Part shown: positions 54,219-63,602 of the stretch, one piece after another
How the letters are laid out: each line of letters begins with the position of its first letter
How positions within the stretch are numbered: the stretch's first letter is position 1
Assembly (NCBI GenBank): GCA_963677345.2
Contig: CAXXLC010000019.1
Coordinates: forward strand, 248,001 to 312,000
Origin: Saccharicrinis sp963677345
Lineage (GTDB): Bacteria > Bacteroidota > Bacteroidia > Bacteroidales > Marinilabiliaceae
DNA length: 64,000 nt
Reading direction: 5' to 3'
Position numbers and translations under genes: made by a program
The notes under the pieces: generated by a model
What the model was told of the DNA's origin: nothing
Databases searched by the model: none
The model's input: only the letters and a program-made list of their open reading frames with translations

Positions 54219-54530
54219 ATGTATTTTGCATTTTTAGGTATGGGTGGTTCTGAAATAATATTAGTTTTTCTTGCTGTTTTATTATTGTTTGGAGCAGATA
54301 AGATACCCGATTTTGCTCGTATGTTAGGTAAAGGATTGCGTGAGTTTCAAAAGGCAACTGATGAAATTAAAAGAGAGTTGAAAGTGGAGATTGATGATTT
54401 TAACAGAGATTTAGAAGTAAGTAAAAAAGATATTGAGGCTCATGTAAAAGATGTAAAACAGTCCTTGACAGATAATGATTCTATGAAGTCTTATTTGAAT
54501 GAAGCTGATAATAAGTCAGGGTTTCAATAG
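54219..54530 (+). CDS. tatA: TatA/TatE-family twin-arginine translocase subunit
   Basis: The 103-residue protein has a single N-terminal membrane helix (about 10-27) followed by the hinge LFGADKIPDFARMLGKGLRE and a long amphipathic, Lys/Glu-rich helix. This is the TatA/B plan. The F-G-x-x-K-I-P-D-F hinge is typical of TatA of Bacteroidota. No tatC lies next to it, so the rest of the translocase is elsewhere. TatB cannot be fully excluded. Confidence 0.85.
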   Translation: MYFAFLGMGGSEIILVFLAVLLLFGADKIPDFARMLGKGLREFQKATDEIKRELKVEIDDFNRDLEVSKKDIEAHVKDVKQSLTDNDSMKSYLNEADNKSGFQ

Positions 54531-54607
54531 GAATTCAAGGATAAATAGGAAATAGCAATTATATTAAATAAATAAGAACTCTTTAAAATAAAATAAAGAA
54601 ACACTAT

Positions 54608-55543
54608 ATGGGATTTTTAATGTTACTAGCAGGTTTTGTCCTGCTTTTTTTTAGCGGGGATTGGTTGGTTAAATCCAGTGTTCAGTTAGCAAGATATTTT
54701 AAAGTTTCTACTTTGGTTGTTGGTATAACTGTTGTTGCATTTGGTACTTCAGCTCCTGAATTAATTGTTAGTTTAAATGCTGTATTTGATGGAGTACCTG
54801 ATATCTCAGTTGGTAATGTAGTGGGTTCAAATATTGCAAATATTGCATTGGTTCTGGGTTTGGTGTCTATAATCTTACCAATAAAAGTTCGCAAAAAATC
54901 TATTTTATTCGATTGGTCAGTAATGATGGGTGCTTCTATTTTGTTTTATGTATTTGCTCTGAATTATAAACTTCAGTTTGTCGAAGGATTAATCTTTGTG
55001 AGTTTAATATTAATTTATCTGGGTTACTCTGTTATAAATTCGCGCAAACAGATGGGGCGATCAGAGGATCTTATTGAAAAGCCAACAATGAATATTTATA
55101 ATACCGTTGGCTTACTTATTCTTTCCGCAATAGGACTGTATTATGGTTCTGATTTGCTGGTTAAAGGGGCTGTGATTGTCGCAAAGGGATTTGATATCAG
55201 CGAACGTGTAATTGGTATTTCTGTTGTAGCTTTTGGGACTAGTGTACCTGAGTTGGCAACATCAGTTATGGCAGCATTTAAAAAAGAAACAGATATATCT
55301 ATAGGTAATATTATTGGTTCTAATATTTTTAATTTATTAGGGATCTTAGGTATTACATCCTCTTTAAAAACAATTAAAATATCTCATGATCTTGTTTCTG
55401 TTGATATTTTATGGATGATAGGTATTTCAGTCTTGTTACTATTGTCCATGTTGCCTATAAAGCATGGATATATTTCCCGTTTTAAAGGAGTAATGTTTTT
55501 TTTAGTTTATGTAATCTATATGGTTTTAATATTTATCAAATAA
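54608..55543 (+). CDS. Na+/Ca2+ exchanger-type antiporter (YrbG-like)
   Basis: The 311-residue membrane protein is an inverted duplication, as in the CaCA family. The first ion-binding repeat is FGTSAPELIVSLNAV followed by GNVVGSNIANI. The second is FGTSVPELATSVMAA followed by GNIIGSNIFNL. About ten membrane helices are predicted by eye. It exchanges Na+ (or K+) for Ca2+ in the family; the ions used here are not shown by sequence. The downstream lolD start is only 10 bp away. Confidence 0.88.
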   Translation: MGFLMLLAGFVLLFFSGDWLVKSSVQLARYFKVSTLVVGITVVAFGTSAPELIVSLNAVFDGVPDISVGNVVGSNIANIALVLGLVSIILPIKVRKKSILFDWSVMMGASILFYVFALNYKLQFVEGLIFVSLILIYLGYSVINSRKQMGRSEDLIEKPTMNIYNTVGLLILSAIGLYYGSDLLVKGAVIVAKGFDISERVIGISVVAFGTSVPELATSVMAAFKKETDISIGNIIGSNIFNLLGILGITSSLKTIKISHDLVSVDILWMIGISVLLLLSMLPIKHGYISRFKGVMFFLVYVIYMVLIFIK

Positions 55544-55552
55544 TTATTCATA

Positions 55553-56203
55553 ATGATATCTGCTCAGCAAATAGAAAAACAGTTTGGAGATCTTAGAGTC
55601 TTAAAAGGAGTTGATTTAACAATAAATAGAGGAGAGGTTGTTTCTATAGTAGGACCAAGTGGTGCCGGTAAAACTACCTTGCTGCAGATATTAGGGACTT
55701 TGGATAAGCCAAATTCAGGGAGTGTTGAGATTAATGGTACTCAAATTCAGTTGTTGAAAGAACGAGAGTTGGCTCGATTTCGTAACGAGCATATTGGTTT
55801 TGTATTTCAATTTCATCAGTTATTGCCTGAGTTTACAGCTATTGAAAATATTATATTGCCTGCGTTAATAGCCGGGAAGAAAAAATCAGGCAGTGAAAAG
55901 AAAGCTCGTGAAATATTAAAATTTTTAAATTTGAAAGACAGGGAAACTCATAAACCTGCAGAATTAAGTGGTGGAGAAAAGCAGCGTATTGCCATTGCAA
56001 GAGCTTTAATTAATGATCCTCTTGTTGTTTTTGCTGATGAGCCTACTGGTAGTTTGGATTCGCAAAACCAGGAAGAGTTACATAAGTTGTTCTTTAAGCT
56101 AAGGGATGAATTTAATCAAACTTTCGTGATTGTAACTCACGATCTTCATTTGGCTCATTTAAGTGATAGAGAAATAAAGATGAAAGATGGAAATATTCTT
56201 TAA
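55553..56203 (+). CDS. LolD-type lipoprotein-releasing ABC ATPase
   Basis: The 216-residue ATPase has intact Walker A GPSGAGKTT, signature LSGGEKQR, Walker B FADEPTGSLDS and an H-loop TH. The FQFHQLLPEFTAIENIILP block after the Q-loop is typical of LolD, which drives release of lipoproteins to LolA. Its permease partner is not adjacent. It contrasts with the degenerate ATPase at 47646. Confidence 0.82.
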   Translation: MISAQQIEKQFGDLRVLKGVDLTINRGEVVSIVGPSGAGKTTLLQILGTLDKPNSGSVEINGTQIQLLKERELARFRNEHIGFVFQFHQLLPEFTAIENIILPALIAGKKKSGSEKKAREILKFLNLKDRETHKPAELSGGEKQRIAIARALINDPLVVFADEPTGSLDSQNQEELHKLFFKLRDEFNQTFVIVTHDLHLAHLSDREIKMKDGNIL

Positions 56204-56213
56204 ATAGTATTTA

Positions 56214-56975
56214 ATGGAATTACTTGAGGTTAAAGATTTCTTAGATGAGAAAGTATTGCAATTTAATGGACCATCATTTATTGAATCCGATCCTATTTCA
56301 ATACCAAAAAAATTTTGTCGTAAAGAAGATATTGAGATTGCCGGGTTTATTGCAGCTACCTTGTCATGGGGACAAAGAAAATCAATCATTGTTAGTGCAA
56401 ATAAGATTTTGGACTGGATGGATTATGAACCATACTTGTATATTAAAGAAGGTGATTGGTCTAATATAAATAGCGAATCAGTCTATCGAACTTTTAAAAA
56501 AGAGGATCTTATCTACTTTTTAAATTCGCTTCGAAATATTTACTTCAATTATGGTGGGTTGGAAACCTTGTTTGCCAAAGGATTTGAAAATTCTAAGACA
56601 GTAAAAGGGAGTCTGGAATATTTTAGAAGAGTATTTATTTCTGATGGAGAGGTTGGCAGATCTGGAAAGCATATTGCTGATGTTAGTAAAGGATCTTCTG
56701 CCAAAAGGCTGAATATGTTTTTGCGGTGGATGGTACGTAAAGATAAGATGGGTGTTGATTTTGGATTATGGAATAAAATAGAGATGAGTGAGCTACAACT
56801 CCCTTTGGATGTTCATACAGGAAATGTAGGCAGGAAGTTGGGAATACTAACTCGTAAACAGAACGACTGGAAATCGGTAGAAGAAATTACTTCTGTGTTA
56901 AAGAAGTTTGATAAAAATGATCCAATAAAGTATGATTATGCATTGTTTGGTCTTGGTGTGTTTGAGAAGTTTTAA
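56214..56975 (+). CDS. TIGR02757 family protein (function unknown)
   Basis: The 253-residue protein matches TIGR02757 of Bacteroidota by its segments EIAGFIAATLSWGQRKSI, RSGKHIADVSKGSSAKRLN and LQLPLDVHTGNVGRKLG. Invariant His and Asp in LDVHTGN hint at a helix-hairpin-helix-like glycosylase fold, but no activity is established. The gene sits 10 bp after lolD and 2 bp before trmN6, so it is in the same operon. Confidence 0.8.
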   Translation: MELLEVKDFLDEKVLQFNGPSFIESDPISIPKKFCRKEDIEIAGFIAATLSWGQRKSIIVSANKILDWMDYEPYLYIKEGDWSNINSESVYRTFKKEDLIYFLNSLRNIYFNYGGLETLFAKGFENSKTVKGSLEYFRRVFISDGEVGRSGKHIADVSKGSSAKRLNMFLRWMVRKDKMGVDFGLWNKIEMSELQLPLDVHTGNVGRKLGILTRKQNDWKSVEEITSVLKKFDKNDPIKYDYALFGLGVFEKF

Positions 56976-56977
56976 TT

Positions 56978-57694
56978 ATGGCAAATTCATATTTTCATTT
57001 TAAACAATTTACTATAGAACAAGATTTGGCCGGGATGAAGGTTGGTACGGATGGTGTTCTTTTGGGGGCGTGGGCACAATGTAAGAAAGCAAAGTCAATT
57101 CTGGATGTTGGAACAGGTACAGGATTGATAGCATTGATGTGTGCGCAAAGAAATGATGTTGCTCATATTGACGCTTTGGAAATTGATGCAAATGCCTGTC
57201 TTCAGGCAGAAAAAAATATACAAAATTCCCCATGGAGTGATCGGATTAATGTGATTCACAATAGCTTTCAAAGCTATTTTAGAATTAGTGATAGAAAATT
57301 TGATTTTATAATCAGTAATCCTCCATTTTTTAATAATTCATTGAAAAATAATTGTCATCAAAAGAGCTTGGCCAGACATACTGATTCTTTAAGTTTTAAG
57401 GATCTTCTTGTAGGCGTGAATAAACTATTGCATGATAAGGGTGTTTTTAGTGTTGTGCTGCCTTCTGAATCAATGGAGTATTTTGTGACTATAGCTGAAG
57501 AGCTTCATTTAAATTTAGTAAGGGTTCTAAGAGTTAAGCCAACGCCTTCAAAAAAAGAAAAGCGCGTGTTGATGGCCTTTGCCAAAGTTAAAGAGCCTTG
57601 TAATGAAGAAGTAATTGTTGTAGAAGAATTTGGTAGGCATGGTTACTCCGATTGCTATAAAAAATTAACTGGCGATTTCTATATCAAATTTTAA
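56978..57694 (+). CDS. trmN6: TrmN6-like tRNA1(Val) adenine-37 N6-methyltransferase
   Basis: The 238-residue SAM methyltransferase has the cofactor loop ILDVGTGTGLIALM (about residue 40) and the N6-adenine methylase motif SNPPFF (about residue 110). The opening FTIEQDLAGMKVGTDGVLLG is typical of YfiC/TrmN6, which modifies A37 of tRNA-Val. Notably this window also holds three tRNA-Val genes with anticodon TAC, the kind of tRNA that is its known substrate in E. coli. Confidence 0.85.
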   Translation: MANSYFHFKQFTIEQDLAGMKVGTDGVLLGAWAQCKKAKSILDVGTGTGLIALMCAQRNDVAHIDALEIDANACLQAEKNIQNSPWSDRINVIHNSFQSYFRISDRKFDFIISNPPFFNNSLKNNCHQKSLARHTDSLSFKDLLVGVNKLLHDKGVFSVVLPSESMEYFVTIAEELHLNLVRVLRVKPTPSKKEKRVLMAFAKVKEPCNEEVIVVEEFGRHGYSDCYKKLTGDFYIKF

Positions 57695-57734
57695 AATTAA
57701 GCTGAAATAGTTTATTTACGTTCTATTGTATTTC

Positions 57735-59093
57735 ATGAAGAAGTTTTTTCTTAAATCATATTACCAAAATTATAAACCACATTATATTCCTAATATTAAA
57801 TTAGCATTACCTGTTGTCTTTGCTCAAGCCGGACAAATGATAGTGGGATTATCCGATACCATTATGGTTGGTCAGATAAATGCTACAGAATTGGCTGCTG
57901 TGTCATTTGCAAATGGACTTTTTATACTTGGGTTAGTTTTTTCTATCGGGCTGGCCTATGGCTTAACTCCTTTGGTTGGAAAATCCTTTGGTGCAGGAGA
58001 AAGAGATATGTGTGGAGATTGGTTGAAGCAAGGGTTGGTTGCTAATCTTGTTTTTGCATTGATTTTAATGTTGCTCATGTATTTTATTGGCTTGTTAATG
58101 CCAATGATGGGACAGGAAAAGGATGTAATATTAAAAGCCAAAACATATTATAATACTCAGGTGGTATCCATTTTACCATTTTGCTTGTTTATGGTATTCA
58201 AGCAGTTTGCTGAAGGTGTTGCAAATACCCGGATAGCTATGGTGATTACCCTTATAGCTAATGGGTTAAATATTGTTTTAAACTATATACTCATATTTGG
58301 AAAATTAGGCTTTCCTGCTTTAGGGATTGATGGAGCTGGTTATGCTACTTTTATTTCCCGACTTTTTATGGCATTGGTTTTTGTGTGGGCCTTTATCAAA
58401 CTTGAGTTTTTTAAAAGTTATAAAAAAGCTTTTGGTCGATCTAATATTCAGCTTGGAAAGGTGTTAAAAGTTATAAAAGTAGGTTTCCCTATAGGTAGTC
58501 AAATGATTAATGAGGTATTTACTTTTAGTATGGGAACCATTATGATGGGATGGATAAGTAAAAATGCCTTGGCTGCTCATCAAATTGTTTTGTCAATGGC
58601 AAGTCTTACCTATATGATGTCGGTAGGATTGTCTTCTGCTGCTACTATTAAAGTAAGTAATTATTTTGGAGCTAAGGATTTTAAAAACTTGAAGTATTCG
58701 GCGTATGCTATCATTCATAAGGTTGTTTTATTTATGATTTTTAATGGGATGATGTTTGTTGTTCTTAGAAATACTCTACCCAAGTTGTTTGTAGACAATC
58801 ACGAAGTTGTTACTATTGCAGCTCAATTGATGATTATTGCAGGAATATTTCAGATTTTTGATGGCCTTCAGGTTACCTGGCTGGGGATTCTACGAGGACT
58901 TCAGGATGTGAAAGCACCTTCAGTAATTGCTTTTGTTGGTTGGATTTTGATTGCTTTGCCCATTAGTTATGTTTGTGCTTTCGTTTTTAAAATGGGTGCA
59001 ATTGGTATATGGACAGGATATCTGTCGGGTTTAATAATTGGAAGTGTTTTGTTGCATCTACGATTCAATATATTATATGCCAAATACCATTAA
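57735..59093 (+). CDS. MATE-family efflux transporter
   Basis: The 452-residue protein has twelve membrane segments and the MATE motifs VVFAQAGQMIVGLSDTIMVG and GLTPLVGKSFGAGE in the first half, with GFPIGSQMINEVFTFSMG opening the second. It is NorM-like and probably exports cationic compounds with Na+ or H+. I choose the ATG at 57735 (MKKFFLKSYY); an in-frame TTG 9 bp earlier is less likely. Confidence 0.88.
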   Translation: MKKFFLKSYYQNYKPHYIPNIKLALPVVFAQAGQMIVGLSDTIMVGQINATELAAVSFANGLFILGLVFSIGLAYGLTPLVGKSFGAGERDMCGDWLKQGLVANLVFALILMLLMYFIGLLMPMMGQEKDVILKAKTYYNTQVVSILPFCLFMVFKQFAEGVANTRIAMVITLIANGLNIVLNYILIFGKLGFPALGIDGAGYATFISRLFMALVFVWAFIKLEFFKSYKKAFGRSNIQLGKVLKVIKVGFPIGSQMINEVFTFSMGTIMMGWISKNALAAHQIVLSMASLTYMMSVGLSSAATIKVSNYFGAKDFKNLKYSAYAIIHKVVLFMIFNGMMFVVLRNTLPKLFVDNHEVVTIAAQLMIIAGIFQIFDGLQVTWLGILRGLQDVKAPSVIAFVGWILIALPISYVCAFVFKMGAIGIWTGYLSGLIIGSVLLHLRFNILYAKYH

Positions 59094-59151
59094 TGTTATA
59101 ATTATAGATCGCATTTTGATAAAATCATATTGAACAAAAGTTATACATAGA

Positions 59152-59871
59152 ATGAAAGTTGATGTTATATTATCTGCCAGGGAAATATATTCTGAAAAAG
59201 TAAAGGATAAAGTAGTTGTTGTAAATGATATCTTAAGGGCAACATCTGTTATGGTAACAGCTTTTGCTAACGGAGCTAAGTCTGTTGCGCCTGTAATGAC
59301 TACTGAAGAAGCATTTAAATTAAAAGATCAGTTAGGAGCTGATAATGTAATTTTAGGAGGAGAAAGAGATGCCTTGCCTATAAAAGGTTTCAATTACGGT
59401 AATTCCCCATTGTTATATACATCAGAAGTTGTAAACGGGAAAACCTTAATCATTACAACAACAAACGGAACAAGGGCTATTTTAAATTCTCAAGAAGCAA
59501 AAAAGTTATATATTGGAGCTTTTATAAATGATAACGCTATACTTAATATTTTAAAAGAGGAAGAAAGTGTAGTTTTAGTTGCATCTGGTTCGTATGATGA
59601 ATTTACAATTGAAGACTCATTGTTTGCCGGGAAGTTAGCTTATGACTTAGAAGAAAATTTTGGAGCCGATTTAACAGATGCTGCAGTTGCAATGGCATCA
59701 TTGTATGCAAATAATAGTCATGATATTCATCAATTGGTTTCAAAAGGAGAGCATTATCAACGATTAAAAGGGTTGGGATTTGATAAAGATTTAGAATATT
59801 GCTTTAAATCAGATGTGTTCAATATTGTTCCGGTTTATAAAAATGGTGTAATCACGCTTTTGCAGTCCTGA
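59152..59871 (+). CDS. comB: 2-phosphosulfolactate phosphatase (ComB)
   Basis: ComB removes phosphate from 2-phosphosulfolactate in coenzyme M synthesis of archaea; bacterial homologues have this fold but often an uncertain role. The 239-residue protein has VVVNDILRATSVMVTAFANG (Asp-rich start), LGGERDALPIKGFNYGNSP and IITTTNGTRA, all conserved in the family. EDSLFAGKLAYDLEE lies near the C terminus. No coenzyme M genes are next to it. Confidence 0.85.
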   Translation: MKVDVILSAREIYSEKVKDKVVVVNDILRATSVMVTAFANGAKSVAPVMTTEEAFKLKDQLGADNVILGGERDALPIKGFNYGNSPLLYTSEVVNGKTLIITTTNGTRAILNSQEAKKLYIGAFINDNAILNILKEEESVVLVASGSYDEFTIEDSLFAGKLAYDLEENFGADLTDAAVAMASLYANNSHDIHQLVSKGEHYQRLKGLGFDKDLEYCFKSDVFNIVPVYKNGVITLLQS

Positions 59872-59872
59872 T

Positions 59873-60061
59873 TTAACAATAGCTGTCCGTATCTTTTATA
59901 AATCGATTGGTTATAATAAATACTGCCAATCCACCAACTTCAAGGAGTGAAGATATGATAAAATGTTTGTTTTCAATGCGATTTTGAAAGGTATACAAAA
60001 ACAACAGAACAACCCCTGCAATAATCAAAAGAAATCCAAAATATTTAAGGAAGCATCTCAT
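59873..60061 (-). CDS. Small two-helix membrane protein, unknown
   Basis: With the ATG at 60061 the product is 62 residues (MRCFLKYFGFLLIIAGVVLL at the start). It has two membrane segments, at about 8-24 and 38-52, with a short polar loop. I recognise no family. Codon use and the position between comB and mutS are compatible with a real gene. It ends 2 bp before the comB stop on the opposite strand. Confidence 0.5.
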   Translation of the reverse strand: MRCFLKYFGFLLIIAGVVLLFLYTFQNRIENKHFIISSLLEVGGLAVFIITNRFIKDTDSYC

Positions 60062-60167
60062 TATAGTTTGTGTAAAGTCTAAGTCTTTAATGTACAAAGT
60101 CTTTTATATGAAGTCAAGAATGGGCAGTGAATAATTCAATATATTCTTAATGCGGTTTTAAATACCT

Positions 60168-60198
60168 TTTAGAAATGGTTTAATTTGGGTTATATTTG
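60168..60198 (+). promoter_or_regulatory. Promoter of mutS
   Basis: TTTA (60168-60171) and TATATTTG (60191-60198) are 19 nt apart. The -7 box lies inside an upstream extension of the mutS frame, which argues against that longer start. Confidence 0.7.
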
Positions 60199-60226
60199 CA
60201 TCATTGAAAATAAAAAAGAAATTCCA

Positions 60227-62851
60227 TTGGCAAAAAAAGAAGAAAAAAAGGTTGTTTTAACACCCTTGATGAAACAGTATTATGCAATAAAGGAAAAGCA
60301 TCCTAATGCTATATTATTATTCAGGGTAGGTGATTTTTATGAAACATTTTCAGATGACGCAGTAAAGACATCTGAAATATTAGGAATTACACTTACAAAA
60401 AGAGCAAATGGTTCTGCATCATCAGTGGAATTAGCAGGTTTTCCTCACCATGCCTTAGATACTTATTTGCCAAAATTGGTAAGAGCCGGACAAAGGGTTG
60501 CGGTATGCGATCAGTTGGAAGATCCTAAGATGACCAAAACAATTGTTAAGCGCGGAGTAACTGAATTGGTAACACCCGGAGTTGCTATAAGTGATAATGT
60601 GCTTGAACACAAAGAAAATAATTTCCTTGCAGCGGTTCATTTGGAGAAGAATATTGCCGGGGTTGCATTTTTGGATATTTCAACCGGGGAATTTTTAACA
60701 GCTGAAGGTCGATTTGAATATATAGACAAGCTTTTGAACGGATTTAAACCTAAAGAAATTCTTTTTGAAAAAAGTAAAAGAAGTTTGTTTGTTGAAAATT
60801 TTGGTGATAAGTTTTATACCTATGGTCTCGAAGATTGGGTTTTTACCGAAGATTCCTCCATGGATAGATTGTTGAAACACTTTGAGACAAAATCACTAAA
60901 AGGATATGGAGTTCATAATCTAAGATGTGGGGTTATTTCTGCGGGTGCAATTATGCACTATCTGGATATTACACAGCATCATAAGCTACAACATATTACA
61001 GGACTTTCGCGAATAGAAGAGGATAAGTATGTTTGGTTGGATAAGTTTACTATTAAAAATCTTGAACTATTCGGATCTTTTAATGATGGGGGGTGTTCTT
61101 TAGTTGGAGTTATTGATAAAACAGTTTCGCCAATGGGAAGTAGAATGCTTAAAAGATGGGTTGCTTTGCCTTTAAAAGAAGTTAAACTTATCGAAGACCG
61201 CTTATCGGCTGTAGAGTACTTTTTTAAGGATACGGGTTTGAAGGAACAAATGGAAGAGTTTCTAACTCCGGTAGGTGACTTGGAAAGATTGGTTTCAAAA
61301 GTCGCTGTAGGAAGAGTTACTCCCCGTGAAATGGTTCAGATTAAACAAGCTCTTAAAGCTGTGGAGCTAATTAAAAAAGGATGTGAAGAGACGGATAATA
61401 TAACACTGAAAAGTATTGGAGAACAATTGAATCCTTGTGTGACAATAAGAGACAGGGTTGAAAATGAAATTGTTTCAGATCCTCCTGCTCAAATAAATAA
61501 AGGAAACGTTATATGTGAAAGCGTAAGCCAAGAGTTGGATGAATTAAGAGGAATTGCATATTCAGGAAAAGATTACCTTAATAATTTAGTTCAAAGAGAA
61601 ATTGAAAGAACCGGAATACCGTCATTGAAGATTAGCTTTAATAATGTTTTTGGATATTATATAGAGGTACGAAATACACACAAAGATAAAGTTCCTGCAG
61701 AATGGATCAGAAAGCAGACACTGGTTAGTGCTGAGCGGTATATTACAGAAGAATTAAAAGAATACGAGTCAAAAATTTTAGGGGCTGAAGAGAAAATTTT
61801 ATCGCTCGAAACTCAGTTGTTCAACGATTTGGTGGTTAGTTTGTCAGAATACCTCGCTGCGATTCAGTTGGATGCAAGTTTGTTGGCTAAATTGGATTGT
61901 TTGTTGTCCTTTTCAAAAGTGGCAGCTCAGAATAACTATATAAGACCAATTGTTAACAATGACGACGTACTTGATATTAAAGAAGGTCGACATCCTGTGA
62001 TTGAAAAGCAACTTCCTGTTGGTGATGAGTATATCCCTAATGATGTTTATCTGGATAATGAAAAACAACAAATAATAATAATAACAGGTCCCAATATGGC
62101 TGGTAAGTCTGCCTTGCTTCGTCAAACAGCATTAATTGTGTTGTTGGCTCAGGTAGGATGTTTTGTGCCAGCTTCATCAGCAAAAATTGGTGTAGTTGAT
62201 AAGATTTTTACAAGGGTCGGAGCTTCTGATAATATCTCAGCCGGTGAATCTACTTTTATGGTCGAAATGAATGAGGCTGCAAGTATCCTGAATAATTTAT
62301 CACCAAAAAGTTTGATTTTGTTTGATGAATTAGGAAGGGGTACCAGTACCTACGATGGCATCTCTATTGCGTGGAGTATTGTTGAATATATCCATCAAAA
62401 TAAAAGGGCAAAAGCAAAAACGTTATTTGCAACGCATTATCATGAGTTAAATGAAATGGAAAGATCATTTGACAGGTGTAAAAATTATAATGTGTCTGTT
62501 AAAGAGGTGAATAATAAAGTGATCTTCTTGCGCAAGTTAGTGCGGGGAGGAAGTGAACATAGCTTTGGTATTCACGTGGCAAGAATGGCAGGAATGCCCA
62601 AAAGCGTTGTAAATCGAGCAAATGAAGTACTTGCTGAACTTGAGGGAGCCAATAGAAAAGGAAGTCTTTCGAAGCCAGTAGGTGATATTGGTCAACAACG
62701 TGAAGGTTATCAGATGAGCTTTTTTCAATTGGATGACCCGGTGTTAAAACAGATCCGTGACGAAATAGCAAATACTGATATTAATAACCTTACACCCGTT
62801 GAGGCACTCAATAAATTAAACGAAATTAAAAAATTTGCAGGTATTAATTAA
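60227..62851 (+). CDS. mutS: DNA mismatch repair protein MutS
   Basis: MutS recognises base mismatches and starts repair. I choose the TTG at 60227 (read as MAKKEEKK) because the only other in-frame starts upstream precede the promoter. With it the protein has 874 residues. The mismatch-binding motif FRVGDFYETF is at about residue 31, the Walker A GPNMAGKSALLRQ at about 622, and DELGRGTSTYDG and TLFATHYHEL follow. The C-terminal region ends with the short helical tail used for tetramer contacts. A TTG start for MutS is unusual. Confidence 0.92.
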   Translation: MAKKEEKKVVLTPLMKQYYAIKEKHPNAILLFRVGDFYETFSDDAVKTSEILGITLTKRANGSASSVELAGFPHHALDTYLPKLVRAGQRVAVCDQLEDPKMTKTIVKRGVTELVTPGVAISDNVLEHKENNFLAAVHLEKNIAGVAFLDISTGEFLTAEGRFEYIDKLLNGFKPKEILFEKSKRSLFVENFGDKFYTYGLEDWVFTEDSSMDRLLKHFETKSLKGYGVHNLRCGVISAGAIMHYLDITQHHKLQHITGLSRIEEDKYVWLDKFTIKNLELFGSFNDGGCSLVGVIDKTVSPMGSRMLKRWVALPLKEVKLIEDRLSAVEYFFKDTGLKEQMEEFLTPVGDLERLVSKVAVGRVTPREMVQIKQALKAVELIKKGCEETDNITLKSIGEQLNPCVTIRDRVENEIVSDPPAQINKGNVICESVSQELDELRGIAYSGKDYLNNLVQREIERTGIPSLKISFNNVFGYYIEVRNTHKDKVPAEWIRKQTLVSAERYITEELKEYESKILGAEEKILSLETQLFNDLVVSLSEYLAAIQLDASLLAKLDCLLSFSKVAAQNNYIRPIVNNDDVLDIKEGRHPVIEKQLPVGDEYIPNDVYLDNEKQQIIIITGPNMAGKSALLRQTALIVLLAQVGCFVPASSAKIGVVDKIFTRVGASDNISAGESTFMVEMNEAASILNNLSPKSLILFDELGRGTSTYDGISIAWSIVEYIHQNKRAKAKTLFATHYHELNEMERSFDRCKNYNVSVKEVNNKVIFLRKLVRGGSEHSFGIHVARMAGMPKSVVNRANEVLAELEGANRKGSLSKPVGDIGQQREGYQMSFFQLDDPVLKQIRDEIANTDINNLTPVEALNKLNEIKKFAGIN

Positions 62852-63020
62852 TTTATATTTATTGATAATCAGATTTGTATAAAATAGCATCAAAAAATCT
62901 CAAGTAAAAATGGAGAAAAAATTTGCTGATAAATAAAAATGATATATATTTGCATCCGCAATCACGGAATAAATGATGCTTGAAACGATAGAGTTCATAG
63001 GGGTTGCAGATTATTGTAAT
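62852..63020. promoter_or_regulatory. Spacer between mutS and the second tRNA-Gly gene
   Basis: The promoter of the tRNA pair is here. No terminator of mutS was found within it; short ORFs in it are shadows. Confidence 0.6.
62922..62952 (+). promoter_or_regulatory. Promoter of the tRNA-Gly/tRNA-Leu pair
   Basis: TTTG (62922-62925) and TATATTTG (62945-62952) are exactly 19 nt apart, followed by CATCCGC, which resembles the CATCGC after the -7 box of the other tRNA operon. Confidence 0.85.
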
Positions 63021-63096
<76 letters not shown>

Positions 63097-63101
63097 AGGA
63101 T

Positions 63102-63188
63102 GCTCGAGTGGTGGAATTGGTAGACACGCAAGACTTAAAATCTTGTGTCCATTAGGACGTGCGGGTTCAAGTCCCGCCTCGAGTACCA
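63102..63188 (+). tRNA. tRNA-Leu(TAA), second copy
   Basis: Identical to 22887-22973 in reverse orientation. The 5-bp spacer after tRNA-Gly (AGGAT) is also the same. Confidence 0.95.
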
Positions 63189-63191
63189 AGT

Positions 63192-63223
63192 AAAGGTTTC
63201 TTCTTTTGAAGAAACCTTTTTTT
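63192..63223 (+). terminator. Terminator of the second tRNA pair
   Basis: AAAGGTTTCTTC pairs with GAAGAAACCTTT around TTTT and is followed by a T run. Confidence 0.9.
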
Positions 63224-63290
63224 GTTTCTATCAATCTTCATTTTAAACAATATCTTTTTTGTTTAAAATACTTAAAAATATATTTAATAT

Positions 63291-63602
63291 TTATTCGCTT
63301 TCGATAAGTGTCTTTCTTGTGTTTCTAAATTGAACCGCTTTCCTGAAGAATGATTCATTTTCTCCAAACTCCATAATTTTGGATACCTGATTTCCGCAAA
63401 ATGTACATTCGCCAATTACTTTTATGTCGTTAAATCGATCCAGATAAACTTTGTAGTTTGATACACCAAATTTGCAGTAGTCATTGCAGCTGCTGCAAAA
63501 TATTCCATTTTCCAGTAGATATTTATAGGCATGCTTCTCGTGCTGGCTTAATAAATGATTGAGTTGAGGTCGGCTAATTTCGATGTCATTATGGTTGATC
63601 AT
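63291..63602 (-). CDS. Small protein with paired CxxC motifs, unknown
   Basis: The 103-residue protein has IFCSSCNDYCKFG at about residue 35 and GECTFCGNQV at about 66. Two CxxC pairs about 28 residues apart suggest a zinc ribbon or another metal site. The N-terminal half is helical (ISRPQLNHLLSQHEKHAYKY). I do not recognise the family. It stands alone between a tRNA terminator and repeat-rich DNA. It could be a small RNA- or DNA-binding protein, but that is a guess from the fold type. Confidence 0.6.
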   Translation of the reverse strand: MINHNDIEISRPQLNHLLSQHEKHAYKYLLENGIFCSSCNDYCKFGVSNYKVYLDRFNDIKVIGECTFCGNQVSKIMEFGENESFFRKAVQFRNTRKTLIESE

